A DNA stretch of 64,000 nt from Lates calcarifer (taxonomy: Eukaryota > Chordata > Actinopteri > Centropomidae): contig NC_066855.1 in assembly GCF_001640805.2 (NCBI RefSeq), forward strand, positions 15,904,236-15,968,235, in the 5' to 3' direction. Made by a program: the position numbers and the translations under genes. The stretch's first letter is position 1; each line of letters begins with the position of its first letter. The notes under the pieces are model-generated. The model did no database searches. It was not told where the DNA came from and saw only the letters and a program-made list of their open reading frames with translations. This document shows, one piece after another, positions 51,419-61,559 of this stretch.

Positions 51419-52401
51419 TCAGCTGCTCCCTTTTGCTGCCTTCTTCTCAATCAACTCATCCATCTGCTTCTGTCTCCTCTCCAGGATCTCCATCCTCTTG
51501 GCACTGAAGCGTGCTTGATCCTGGGCCCTGAGCTCAGCCACGTCCTCAAAGAAGCTGTGCCTGAATGGAGGACAGAGCATTTTCTTGATTGATGATCAAG
51601 GAATTCATGATTAGACAGCACTGACTGGTGTAAGGAGATGATTTCACTTTTACATTTTGTATTTAAAATGAGATATCAAGGTTCCATTTAATATTTACCT
51701 GCAGTGCCAAAGTTCAATTCTCTTTAAAACATTTGTCTTGTTGATTATTTCATATCTTCTGCATCAGTTTGTCAGTAGGAATTATATTTTAGATTTCCAG
51801 ACATTGCTTTTGCAAATAATATAATATTTCAGTGAGATGTTTATACACTGTAAAAGAAAGTAATGAATCACTTTCCAGATAAAAGCTTTAAGGAATTTAA
51901 GGAGTCAGACAGAACTATATTCAGCAACAACAAGAACAAGGACTACTGCAATAGACCCCACACAGTCCTGATCTCTACATCATGGAGCAAGCCTGAGATT
52001 ACAGGAAGAGACAGAAAACACCGAGACAGCCTGAATCCACAGAACTGTGGCAACTTCTCTAAGGTGTCTGGAACGACCTACGTGCCGAGCAAAGGGGCCA
52101 CAGCAAATACTGATACGAGGATCATTGATAAATGAGACATATTCGTGGCCTCAATACAGTCTGATGCTTTCAGAAAAAAAAACTCACAATGCCGTATACA
52201 TCACATTATTTTGTATTATTACATATATACATACACTGTCAGCATACAGGGGGCAATAGAGTTGTGTAAATGGACTGAGGTGCACTGGACATGTAATAAA
52301 ACATACCTGTAGACGAAAGCAGTGGCGAGTCCAACAATGACAGTTCCGAACAGAATTGGTTTCGCCAGACGTTTTCCAGCGGACAGTTTGTGTGGCATCA
52401 T
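51419..52401 (-). CDS. Small single-pass membrane protein, 78 aa, not recognised
   Basis: Two exons, 52401-52307 and 51560-51419, joined GT-AG with Arg split by the junction (AG|G). The N-terminus MMPHKLSAGKRLAKP is basic and is followed by a hydrophobic segment of about 16 residues (ILFGTVIVGLATAFVY). Then comes a highly charged, probably helical tail (FFEDVAELRAQDQARFSAKR) ending KKAAKGSS. The architecture is like small mitochondrial inner-membrane assembly or accessory proteins; this is an inference, and I cannot name a family. It shares a ~650-bp divergent promoter with armc7. Start at Met1 or Met2 is undecided. Confidence 0.75.
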
Positions 52402-53053
52402 TACAGCTGAATTAAAGCCAGGTGGCCACTCAATGTAAAGGTAAACTCAATGACCGTGTAAGTCATTGCGTAAAACACGAAGCTGAAGTTCGCTTCCGTC
52501 TCATTGCTTCCGGTTCGCAGCTTCCGGTTCGACAATTAAGGAAATCTAAACTGACAAGTAGGTTTCAACCAGCGTTAAGACTTTTCCTAAAAAGTTTAAT
52601 ATCTCACAACCGTAAGAGGAGCAAGAAAAATTGAGAACCGGTCGATTAGAACTGTCAGTTAAATTTCCCTTAACTTTACCCCTGAACCGCCGGATGGAAA
52701 GCTACGAATCGGAAGCTAACTTCAGTTTTAATCTGACCTTTCGGTAACAATTACGGTTCACACCTCCCTCTGGTTATACTTGGCTATCCCAAAAAATATG
52801 ATAGACGTTTCGACGCCCACAAAGAATATCTATGATGTTTTTATGTGTTAAAGTGGTTTTGACTGTTTTAGTTAAGTTAATTTAACACGGATCCTTCCTC
52901 TCTCTCGTGCGCTACCGTACGGACACTTTGAGGGACGGACCAAAGTAAAGGCAGCTGGAAATGACAGCACTGTCCACAATTCTTTTTGGTGAATTAATAA
53001 TTAAACTATCTGGTCGCAAGCGGTTAAAGTGAACACTTGAGCCAGCCTCAGAT
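52402..53053. promoter_or_regulatory. Bidirectional promoter between the small gene and armc7
   Basis: Two CTTCCGG motifs (ETS/GABP type on the minus strand) lie 14 bases apart at 52507-52513 and 52521-52527, each followed by TTCG. The region is richer in CpG than its surroundings and lacks an obvious TATA box. The small gene starts at one edge and armc7 at the other. Confidence 0.6.
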
Positions 53054-54724
53054 ATGTGGAAGAAAGGCTCGTCTGAAGGATCTGACCGGTTTGAATATTT
53101 ACAAACTCTGGTGACTGAATTTCAGGACACCGACAGCGAAGGTGAGAGTTTTGTTTTTGTTTTTTGATTTTTGTCGGTCAGATATCATAAATGCAATCTC
53201 TTAAAAGCTAGAAAATCAACAAATAACTAGTTACATTTAAGGCCACAGTGTGGGCTAAAGCTAACGACTATTTGTATTATTTTATTTGTCAGTTATTTTC
53301 TCAATCAGTCGATTAGGTGATCAGGTGAAATCAATCCCACGTTTCCCACAGCACATAGTGACATCGTCAAGTGTCTTATTTTGTTTGATAAATCAGAAAC
53401 CAAAAAACAGAAAACGGTGATTAAATGTTCTCTCCTATTTCCCAAAGCTTAGTCCAACACACAGTCCAAAGCGAAATATATATAGATAGATGACTTCAAA
53501 ACAGAAGTAATTCACATTTCAGAAGCTAAATCCAAAGAATTTTGACATATTTTCTTAGAAAATGACTGAAAACCTAATAGTTATCAATGAATCAACTAAT
53601 CGTTGGAGGACCTCCTGCAGTCACTCACAACTTTTTAAATAACTCTAACTCTAACTTAACACTGCACAGTAACTGCAGACCCAGTTAGGAACACCTAGAT
53701 AAACCTAATACAGTCTATACCTGAAATTATAAAACAGGTAATATTTATCAGCATTCTTTTACTATGGGAAGCCTGAGTAAAGAAAGAGTGTTGTCCCTTG
53801 TCAATCTTAATTAAATCATTTTTTTCCTTTGTGCTTTTTAAATTACATCTAAACCCATATCTGATTTTTGAGTCAGCTACCAATATTAATATTTACTTGT
53901 TATAAATAATCTGTCAGAACATTTAGTGTTTAGAACTTTTAGTGCCCTCTGGTGGACAAAATATGTAATGAGTCATTGTTTCTAAATTATCTTAAACATA
54001 TTTTAGGTATTTCTGTTACTGCTGATAATATCAATCAGTCAATTCATAGATCAGGCTCTAATTTATATGAATTTACCATGATACTTTTTTATTTTTAAGT
54101 TGTTTACTTAACTTTTGTCATTACAACAGAGGCAAAGGAGCAGGTGCTGGCTAACCTGGCCAATTTTGCGTATGACCCAAAGAACATGGAGTATCTGAGG
54201 GAGCTGCAAGTGACCGACCTGTTCTTGGACATGTTGACTGAGGAGAATGAGAACTTTGTTGAGTTTGGGATGGGTGAGTGTACGTCATTATCTCACTCTT
54301 GTTGTTTTAATATGATGCAATGGCTGTCTCCTAATCTGAAACTGTCATCTTATTATCTCATTCCTCACATCACTCAGGGGGGTTATGTAACCTCAGTATG
54401 GACCCTGGCTGCAGAGACATCATCCTGCAGAGCAGTGGGATCAGCTTAGTCACCAATTGTCTGTCAAGCCGGAGGGAGGAGACTGTCTTGTCAGCCATTA
54501 CTACTCTCATGAACCTCACAACACCCTCGTCACGCTCTGAGATCACCAACCCAGCCATCCTGCAGTGCATGCTGCGCTTCTCGCTCTCAGAGAGCCCCCG
54601 CTTGCGCAACCTGGCTGCAGTGTTTCTGCAAGACTGCTGCACTGAGGAGCAGGTGGCCCAGGCAGAGCAGCAGATGCAGGGACAGCAGACCGCAGTCGGG
54701 ATCCCACTGCCCACCAACAGCTGA
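53054..54724 (+). CDS. armc7: armc7, armadillo repeat-containing protein 7
   Basis: Three coding exons, 53054-53141, 54130-54273 and 54378-54724, give 192 aa (human about 198). Family landmarks are [20 protein letters not shown], then [67 protein letters not shown] and the ending ALGIPLP-like VGIPLPTNS. The repeats are short armadillo-type helices that form a protein-binding scaffold; the cellular role is poorly defined. The start ATG opens [13 protein letters not shown], whose first residues differ from mammals, as usual for this protein. A canonical AATAAA lies at 55250-55255. Confidence 0.95.
53943..53955 (-). promoter_or_regulatory. CTCF-like core motif in armc7 intron 1
   Basis: The minus strand reads CCACCAGAGGGCA, a full consensus match in the same orientation as the motif at 51027-51039. 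The pair brackets the small membrane-protein gene and the shared promoter. Confidence 0.45.
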
Positions 54725-54810
54725 GGTACTCATGACTCGTGGGGGGATAGTTTACATTAGTGGATGTGTTTGCTCTCTGTGTGAGTGTAGACGGTGTCAT
54801 GCACTGTTTT

Positions 54811-54950
54811 GCCAAAGTATGTGGACACCCTAACATTACACCCTCATTGGGTCGCTTAGAACTTTCTGTCAAATGCTGCAGTCAGAGAGAAAAAGACTGA
54901 AAGGTATCTGGCTTTGCGAAACAGGAATGTGTAGTTTTTGGCCAGTGTAT
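54811..54950 (+). mobile_element. Short Tc1-type non-autonomous remnant
   Basis: Begins near CACTGTTTTGCCAAAGTATG and closes near TTTTTGGCCAGTGTATAC, so the ends resemble inverted terminal repeats (CACTG...GCCAAA). Only about 140 bases long, with no coding capacity. It lies in the armc7 3' UTR. Confidence 0.5.
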
Positions 54951-55249
54951 ACTTAAAGTGTACATGTACATTTAAAAGGTTCTTAAATTCCTCATTGGCA
55001 CGAGAGCAACTGTAGGTAAAGCAAGTAATGACCTCTGCTCCGCTTCTTCACTTTCAGTAAAACCACTGAAGAGCAAATTGCAAATTCTTGTTCTGTTTCT
55101 TTAGTCTATGTTACATTAGTTTACATCCTTCTTCGTCGATGGAGCAGAGGCGCACACTACTATACTGGGTATGCACCAGCAAGCGTTGTGTTATCAGCTG
55201 TCCTTTATTGTGTTGTGTGGTTGTTTTGTAATATGTATATTTTTTATTG

Positions 55250-55255
55250 AATAAA
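55250..55255 (+). terminator. armc7: Poly(A) signal of armc7
   Basis: Canonical AATAAA, 526 bases after the stop codon. Confidence 0.6.
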
Positions 55256-55892
55256 GCTGAAAGAACAAAGTGATTCTCCTCATGATACACATTCACAGTT
55301 GCTCTCTCTGTCTTTCTCTCACAGGTGAATTGAGTTTATAATAAAATATGATGAATCACTCTATTACTGAAGACCATATCAATGTAGCAAGACAGAGCTA
55401 AACCTAAAATGTTATGTTAAAATGTAACTTCAGTCAAATTAAGTAAAAGTTTGTTTTTGTACATTTAACATGTAATGTAAAACTGTGACAAAAAACAATG
55501 AGAGTGACCTCTGTCTCCTTAATAATTACATCACCAATTGTAGCAGAAATACTGTGAAAACACATTGATTCATATTTAAACTGTATTGCAAATAAGATTT
55601 TACACAAAATTAATGTTTGGATGTTTTTTGAGTTTTGTATTGGACTGATGAGCAGAAGTGTTGAGAGAGCAGCAGAATGTGAAGGAAAGTCTTGTGACAT
55701 ATAGTCATGACTTTTAATTCAGCATAATGTATGTTATGTATGTGTGTGAATTTTAAAGACAACTTGACATTACAGAAAAGTTTCAGCTATTCATTGTTCC
55801 CTGTTCTATAACCCCCTACTGATGTCTCTCTGGACACTGGGGGTGTATCTCCTGGGCCCACCCTCACACTGTTGACTGTCACTGTTCCAGGG

Positions 55893-56093
55893 TGTGGAAA
55901 TGGGCAGGATCTGAACGAGCCTCTCCAGCAGCTAGTTCGAACTCAAGACCACCAGCAAACCCCACAACGCTACCAGGCATCTTCTTCAGAATCACCCGAC
56001 CAATCAGTGTTCTGTCTGCTGATGGTGGCTGGCATGTCATTGGCCATGATGTGTGTTGTCTTTGAGAGGAGAGCAGAGCAGAAAAACAAGTGA
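55893..56093 (+). CDS. Possible terminal exon with a membrane-spanning tail, unassigned
   Basis: An acceptor CTGTTCCAG precedes 55893. In one frame the sequence encodes a polar stretch rich in Gln and Ser (LNEPLQQLVRTQDHQQ), then a hydrophobic segment SVFCLLMVAGMSLAMMCVVF and a basic end ERRAEQKNK before TGA at 56091-56093. This resembles a tail anchor. No upstream exon was found, and a strong donor GTGAGTAA just after the stop could mean UTR splicing. It may be a chance ORF. Confidence 0.25.
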   Translation, partial: CGNGQDLNEPLQQLVRTQDHQQTPQRYQASSSESPDQSVFCLLMVAGMSLAMMCVVFERRAEQKNK

Positions 56094-57459
56094 AAATGGT
56101 GAGTAAAGGTTGAAGTCGTCTAAGTGATTATGCTACATTTATTTCATGAATAATTGACTTATATAATTATTATGAGGATATGTATTTTTTTTTAATTGTC
56201 ACAAGAGACTTGAAATAATTGTAGCAAAAGCAGTTAAAGATACTTAGAGACTTAGTCTTAATAATAATAATAATCTAGCATATCATTTGATACATACATT
56301 TGCAGGCTTTAGGTTTAGACTTTTTTTTAATGTTTTAGACTTTAGAATGTTTTATTCTTTAAGGTTTTTAGATTATTATTTTTATACATATTTTTCAAAG
56401 GTTTAAGACTATTTAATTTTACTTTTTTAATTCTTATTTTTTAAATATTTTTAAAGGGTTTAGACTTATTTTTGGAGTCATTTTTAAGGTTTTAAAAAAA
56501 ATTTAATTATTTTTTATAAATAATTTTTAAACTTTTGCTGCTTTTGCTTTATACTTTACTTACATTTTTATTCTTTTGCTGTTCCACTTACGGTGGTTGT
56601 GCGCATGTGCAAAACTGATTGTGCTTCCGAGTACGGATCGGGGGTTAACAGGGCAGAGAGGCTGAGAAACAAACAGTCTGGAAGTCTGGAGAAAAGTCTG
56701 GAAACAGATTTAACAGATTTGTTTGCTAGTACTATGAGAAAATATCGTTATCGAAGAGGTTTGGTGCTAAAACAAACTCCGGAGCTGCTTTTTGTCGAAC
56801 ACCGGTGAGACTGGACGCTGTACACACCTGCGGCAGGAAGGTAAGGCAAACAGTTAGCGGCTAGCGTTAGCAATAACGTTTATCGGAGAGAATTAGCACT
56901 AGTGGCAAGCGTTCGCATTAGCATTACCGTGCAATGGTATCTTTTAATTCCATTTTCAGGCGTTTATATCGCGTGGGGAAGAGGGTGTTTGTGTTTCTGT
57001 GACTGAGGCGTCCTAACATGAATTGTGGGCACCTAAAATGGACGGTGCTAACACAATGCGCTCTTGGTAACCTGTATAAATACCTGTTTCTTTTCACTTT
57101 ACCGACATTTTGTGTCTCTCTGTTATTTAATATCCATTCTGGTCATTTTTACTTCATTTATGATGGTTTATCATTTCGTTGTCATCAGTTTGTGGCTATT
57201 GGTGATATTGCGTCTCTACCTGGCTGTTTTACACGTGGGTGTTAGCATTAGCTTTACCTTCCAGTCCATGTCTTTGGAGCATTCTTCCTTTTTTGTTGTC
57301 GCTTTTATTTGAGTGGGTTAAAGTTTGTTTGTGTCTCTGTGATTAAAGCGTCCCTGACATGAGTTGGGTGGTAACTGTTTCTTAGTCAGATTGTCTGCTA
57401 ACGCCTCCATTTGCATCTCTTCACAATTACTTAGCAGACATTTGGCTGCTTCTTGGTAA

Positions 57460-58160
57460 TTATGATTTTCAAGGTTCTAGTGTTTTGTTTTCAGTGTTCT
57501 TCAACACTGTTCAGGTTTTGGAGGTGAACTATTCTTTATTAACTAGGTTACTAGTTTTTCAAGTGTTGTACTTGTGTTTTCCAGGTTTACTGGTTCAGCT
57601 GCTGCAGCCTGGACAGCAACACCAGCTCCCAGCTCCCTGACAAACCAAACAGGTATGTGTCCTCTAGATTTACCCAGTCTGAAATAAATGTGTTGATGAG
57701 CTGAATTATTAATGTTAGTAACAAAGCTATTGTTTAAATCCTTGGTATTTAATGAGTGTTGGTATTGAATATAATAATAACTGATTGTGTCTATAAATTG
57801 CCAGAAAATAGTACTAGTAAGTAATTTGTAAAAGTTTTTATTATGCAGTTCACAGAAATATACGATTCCTCCAGTGATTAGTTGACAGACAGTTAATACA
57901 GAAATTTAAGATAATCAGTTAGTTTTAGTTAATTTTTTCCCAAATATTTAGTGTTATTGATTTTTAAAGATGTGATGCTTTTTCTTGTTATATGTGACAG
58001 TAAACAGCCCATTTTCTGAGACACTCCTCTACTGTTTGTTAAACGTTCTGGTTCAGCTGTAATGTTGAATATTTGTGTTTTCATGGTTAAACCGTTGATG
58101 ATGAATAGGTAGTAGTGTATTGATCATTTTCCTTTCTATGTTTCTCTTTGATTATTATTA
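57460..58160 (+). repeat. Tandem unit copy 1 (contains block A)
   Basis: Nearly identical to 58400-59175: the same sequence before, inside and after block A, and the same GATGATGAATAGG segment near the end. Copy 1 lacks about 70 bases found in copy 2 at 58780-58850. Block A here is 68 nt, compared with 65 nt in copy 2. Confidence 0.85.
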
Positions 58161-58379
58161 TTATTGATCAGACATTTGTTTGTGGTGACTTGAGACCTTA
58201 CTGAGCTTAGTTTTGTGTTAGAAACTAGATCTTTACTCTATGCTTCTCCACAAGTTTTAAGCCTCAGGAGTAGGTCACAATATATGAGCTGGGATTTGCT
58301 GTTAGAAATTATCATAAAAACTGTTTTAAAAATTGCTTTTCTCTCTGAGATCAATGAAGTCATATTCTAGTAACATAAT

Positions 58380-60130
58380 TAAATTATTCACCTCAAAACT
58401 CAAAGTATGATTTTCAAGGTTCTAGTGTTTTGTTTTCAGTGTTCTTCAACACTGTTCAGGTTTTGGAGGTGAACTATTCTTTATTAATTAGGTTACTAGT
58501 TTTTCAAGTGTTGTACTTGTGTTTTCCAGGTTTACTGGTTCAGCTGCTGCAGCCTGGACAGAAACACCAGCTCCCACCTGACAAACACAAACAGGTATGT
58601 GTCCTCTAGATTTACCCAGTCTGAAATAAATGTGTTGATGAGCTGAATTATTAATGTTAGTAACCAAGCTATTGTTTAAATCCTTGGTATTTAATGAGTT
58701 TGGTATTGAATATAATAATAACTGATTGTGTCTATAAATTGCCAGAAAATAGTACTAGTAAGTAATTTGTAAAAGCTTGAAATAGTTGTCAGTTAATTTT
58801 CTGCTTTGAACTGAAATATAATTAAAAATACACAAGTTTACTCAAGTGAAAGTTTTTATTATGCAGTTCACAGAAATATACGATTCCTCCAGTGATTAGT
58901 TGACAGACAGTTAATACAGAAATTTAAGATAATCAGTTAGTTTTAGTTAATTTTTCCCAAATATTTAGTGTTATTGATTCTTAAAGATGTGATGCTTTTT
59001 CTTGTTATATGTGACAGTAAACAGCCCATTTTCTGAGACACTCCTCTACTGTTTGTTAAACGTTCTGGTTCAGCTGTAATGTTGAATATTTATGTGTTTT
59101 CCATGGTTAAACCGTTGATGATGAATAGGTAGTAGTGTATTGATCATTTTCCTTTCTATGTTTCTCTTTGATTTCCACCAGGTGTCACCACATGGTCCAC
59201 GACATCGTCCTGCAAAAATCGCAGCGATGGAGTTCCCCGATTTGACGGCACTGTCCGCGATCAGAGACTTTATACAATGAGGAAGTTCTTTGAGACCAGG
59301 ACAGCAGGCCTCCAGGTAATTCACAAACAACTTCACATCAACTGTCCAACACAGAGCATTAAATTATATGTCTTCAGTAATTGATCTGAAGTCTGAATAG
59401 TTTGATTAGTCACAAAAAAGACTTTAGAATTTAAACATCAGCTCTCTCTGCCTCCAAACAAATATTTGACATTCTTGGTTTAAAAAAATATGTATCAGAA
59501 TAGTTGTCAATGTTTTGTCTGTGGACAAATTGACAGTAGCTGTCCTCACCTTCTCACCAAACCGTTTCAAACACATCAGAACCAACCAATGCTAAATTTT
59601 GTCTTAGATCGTTATTGTTAAGGATCAGTCAAAATGGGATTGAAGAATAACTTTAATTTGATTGTACATGATCAGAAGACTAAGCTAGACACACTAGACT
59701 ACACCATACTAAATAATATCAATTCTACAAATACAGTGTTGCAGTGACTTGTTCGTGTGTTCATTTTATTAATATTAAATTGATTTTAAAAATATCTTTA
59801 CAATGTATAACAACCAGTTCTACACTTATTTACTTAAAAATTTTCACAAACTACTGTTAAGACCTTTGTTAATTTGGTTGTTCTTCATTGAACAAAAACG
59901 TGTTAATAAGAAGGTTGAAATGTAAAATATTGATTCTGTATGTGACTGACTGTGGTAGAACAAATACTCATTCAAAAATTGACTTAACTGATAGTGTTTA
60001 TTATTGTGCAGTTCACAGTAACATACATTGCTTCAGTGATGAGTTGATAGGCACACAATTAATAATCATTTTACTTTTTGTTGGTTCTTCAGGAGGTGAT
60101 GACAGTCACCTGTAATGTTGAATATTTATG
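58380..60130 (+). repeat. Left arm of large inverted repeat, high-similarity part
   Basis: Position x in this arm pairs with about 122,379 minus x on the minus strand. For example, a 75-codon open frame at 59888-60115 recurs unchanged at 62490-62263. By eye the arms differ at only a few percent of sites. More diverged similarity continues inward to about 60700. Confidence 0.9.
58400..59175 (+). repeat. Tandem unit copy 2 (contains block A)
   Basis: Second copy of the unit at 57460-58160. It leads directly into block B at 59182. The same unit appears inverted at about 63203-63980. Confidence 0.85.
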
Positions 60131-60800
60131 TGTTTTCATGGTTAAACCGTTGATGATGAATAGGTAGTAGTGTATTGATCATTTTCCTTTGTATGTTTTT
60201 CTTTGATTTCCCCCAGGTGTCGCTGCTTCGTCCATGACATCATCCACAACCACCGAGACGTCATCCGCAATTGCAAAAACATGGTCCATGATCGCAGAGA
60301 GTCTTCGTACAATGAGGAAGTTCTTTGAGACCAGGACTGCAGCCTCCAGGTAATTCACAAACAGCTTTACATCAACTGTCCAACACAGAGCACTAACATT
60401 AAATGGTTTATGTTCAGTATTCAGTATATCAGGAAAGTGTAACAGTAGCGGTAATCTGCAATATAAAAATAATGTATAAGTAAACTCTATTAATAGAAGT
60501 AATGTAAAAGTATTTAGCAATATCCGAAGTAAGATGTAATAGTAGAAGTAATATGTAATGTAAATGTAATCTAATATTAGAGGTAACAGTAAAATGAAGC
60601 AATGCAGAAGCAATAGTAATCCAAAATAGAAGTAAAAATGTCATGTATAGTAAGCATCAAAAATGGCAAAGAATGTCATAGCCTAGTAGGACATAAAGAT
60701 GTCATAATATAGTAAAGCAGACAGTGTTTAAAAAATGGCATGGTACAGTAAGGTGTCAAAATATTTCATAGTTTTTCAGAACTGAGAGGTGAAATTGCCT
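60131..60800 (+). repeat. Left arm of inverted repeat, diverged inner part
   Basis: Pairs with about 61560-62250 on the other strand but with clear substitutions and length differences. Block B here is 133 nt, compared with 97 nt in its mirror copy. The innermost part is AT-rich with degenerate short repeats such as AGAAGTAATGTAA and TCATAGTATAGTA. Confidence 0.7.
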
Positions 60801-61559
60801 TCAACTAGAAATTAGAGAAATAAGACTATTGTAAGCATCAACAAGTCTGAAAAATGAGTGTAAAACCTTTTAAAAGTTAAGTATAAAACCTTGAATGTAA
60901 CCTTGAAATGTACCTAAAAAAATTACGAGAATCACGACATTTTCTTAAAATAAATTATTTGTATAACATCAATCTCAAATTAGAGAAATACAACATTTAA
61001 CCACAAGGAATCACTCATTAGAGCTGGTTAGGGTTAATGTGGTTATGAGCACATTTTCCAAAGATGAACATGTCTACTAAGCATCTCTGTGATCATTTAA
61101 CTGCTTGTGATAGATAGAAGTTGAATGTTCTGACAGGTGTTTCATTAAGACATTAGTCTTTGGAAAAAGTGCCCATGACTACATTACAGATGGCAGAGAA
61201 AAACAAGGTGTTTACAGCAGTCAGATGATCAATCAATTTTTGATACCTAAATACAATGACTTAAACTAAACTTTTTACTTCCATTTTTTTTATTATTACA
61301 GTTATCGCTTGAATTTCACAGAGATGAACATGAACCAGAATAAATACAGGAAAACTGTTTTAACTGTTTTACCTTTTTAGGTACTGTACAGTAAATGAAA
61401 ATTTAAATTTCAAACCTATGAGAGACAGTTTTTACCTGTACCTTTACCTTTCTTTTCAGAAATTATTCTACTGAAATGACTTTACTAAGGCTAAGTTATT
61501 AAGTTAATTTACTAACATTATATAATGACATTTAATGATATTATTTATACTATGACTTA
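60801..61559. other. Loop between the inverted arms
   Basis: AT-rich unique sequence with no coding or RNA feature that I can support. Confidence 0.55.

Larger units (their letters stand above)
54725..55870 (+). other. armc7 3' UTR and following intergenic DNA
   Basis: The AATAAA at 55250-55255 probably ends armc7. A short transposon remnant occupies 54811-54950. Nothing else coding is supported. Confidence 0.6.
56590..60349 (+). ncRNA. Putative spliced non-coding transcript with duplicated exons
   Basis: A CpG-containing block at about 56590-56840 ends in a strong donor (GTAAGG at 56841). Downstream are two copies of exon-like block A (57585-57652 and 58530-58594) and two of block B (59182-59315 and 60217-60349). 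Each is flanked by an acceptor CCAG and a donor GTATGT or GTAATT. Joining the blocks gives early stops in the frames tried, so a protein is unlikely. The locus lies within the left arm of a large inverted repeat and is mirrored on the other strand. Expression is inferred only from splice-site structure. Confidence 0.35.

Noticed and set aside
57018..57312. 75- and 82-codon hydrophobic frames
   Set aside because: T-rich sequence gives Phe/Leu/Val-rich frames by chance, and the two overlap in different frames.
58097..58204. Possible C/D box snoRNA (TGATGA and a later CTGA)
   Set aside because: The D-box-like CTGA is missing at the right distance in the other copies of the unit, and no terminal stem was seen.
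59888..60115. 75-codon frame, repeated identically at 62490-62263
   Set aside because: Its identity is explained by the inverted repeat, not by selection. It crosses a region that lies between the exon-like blocks and has no protein features.
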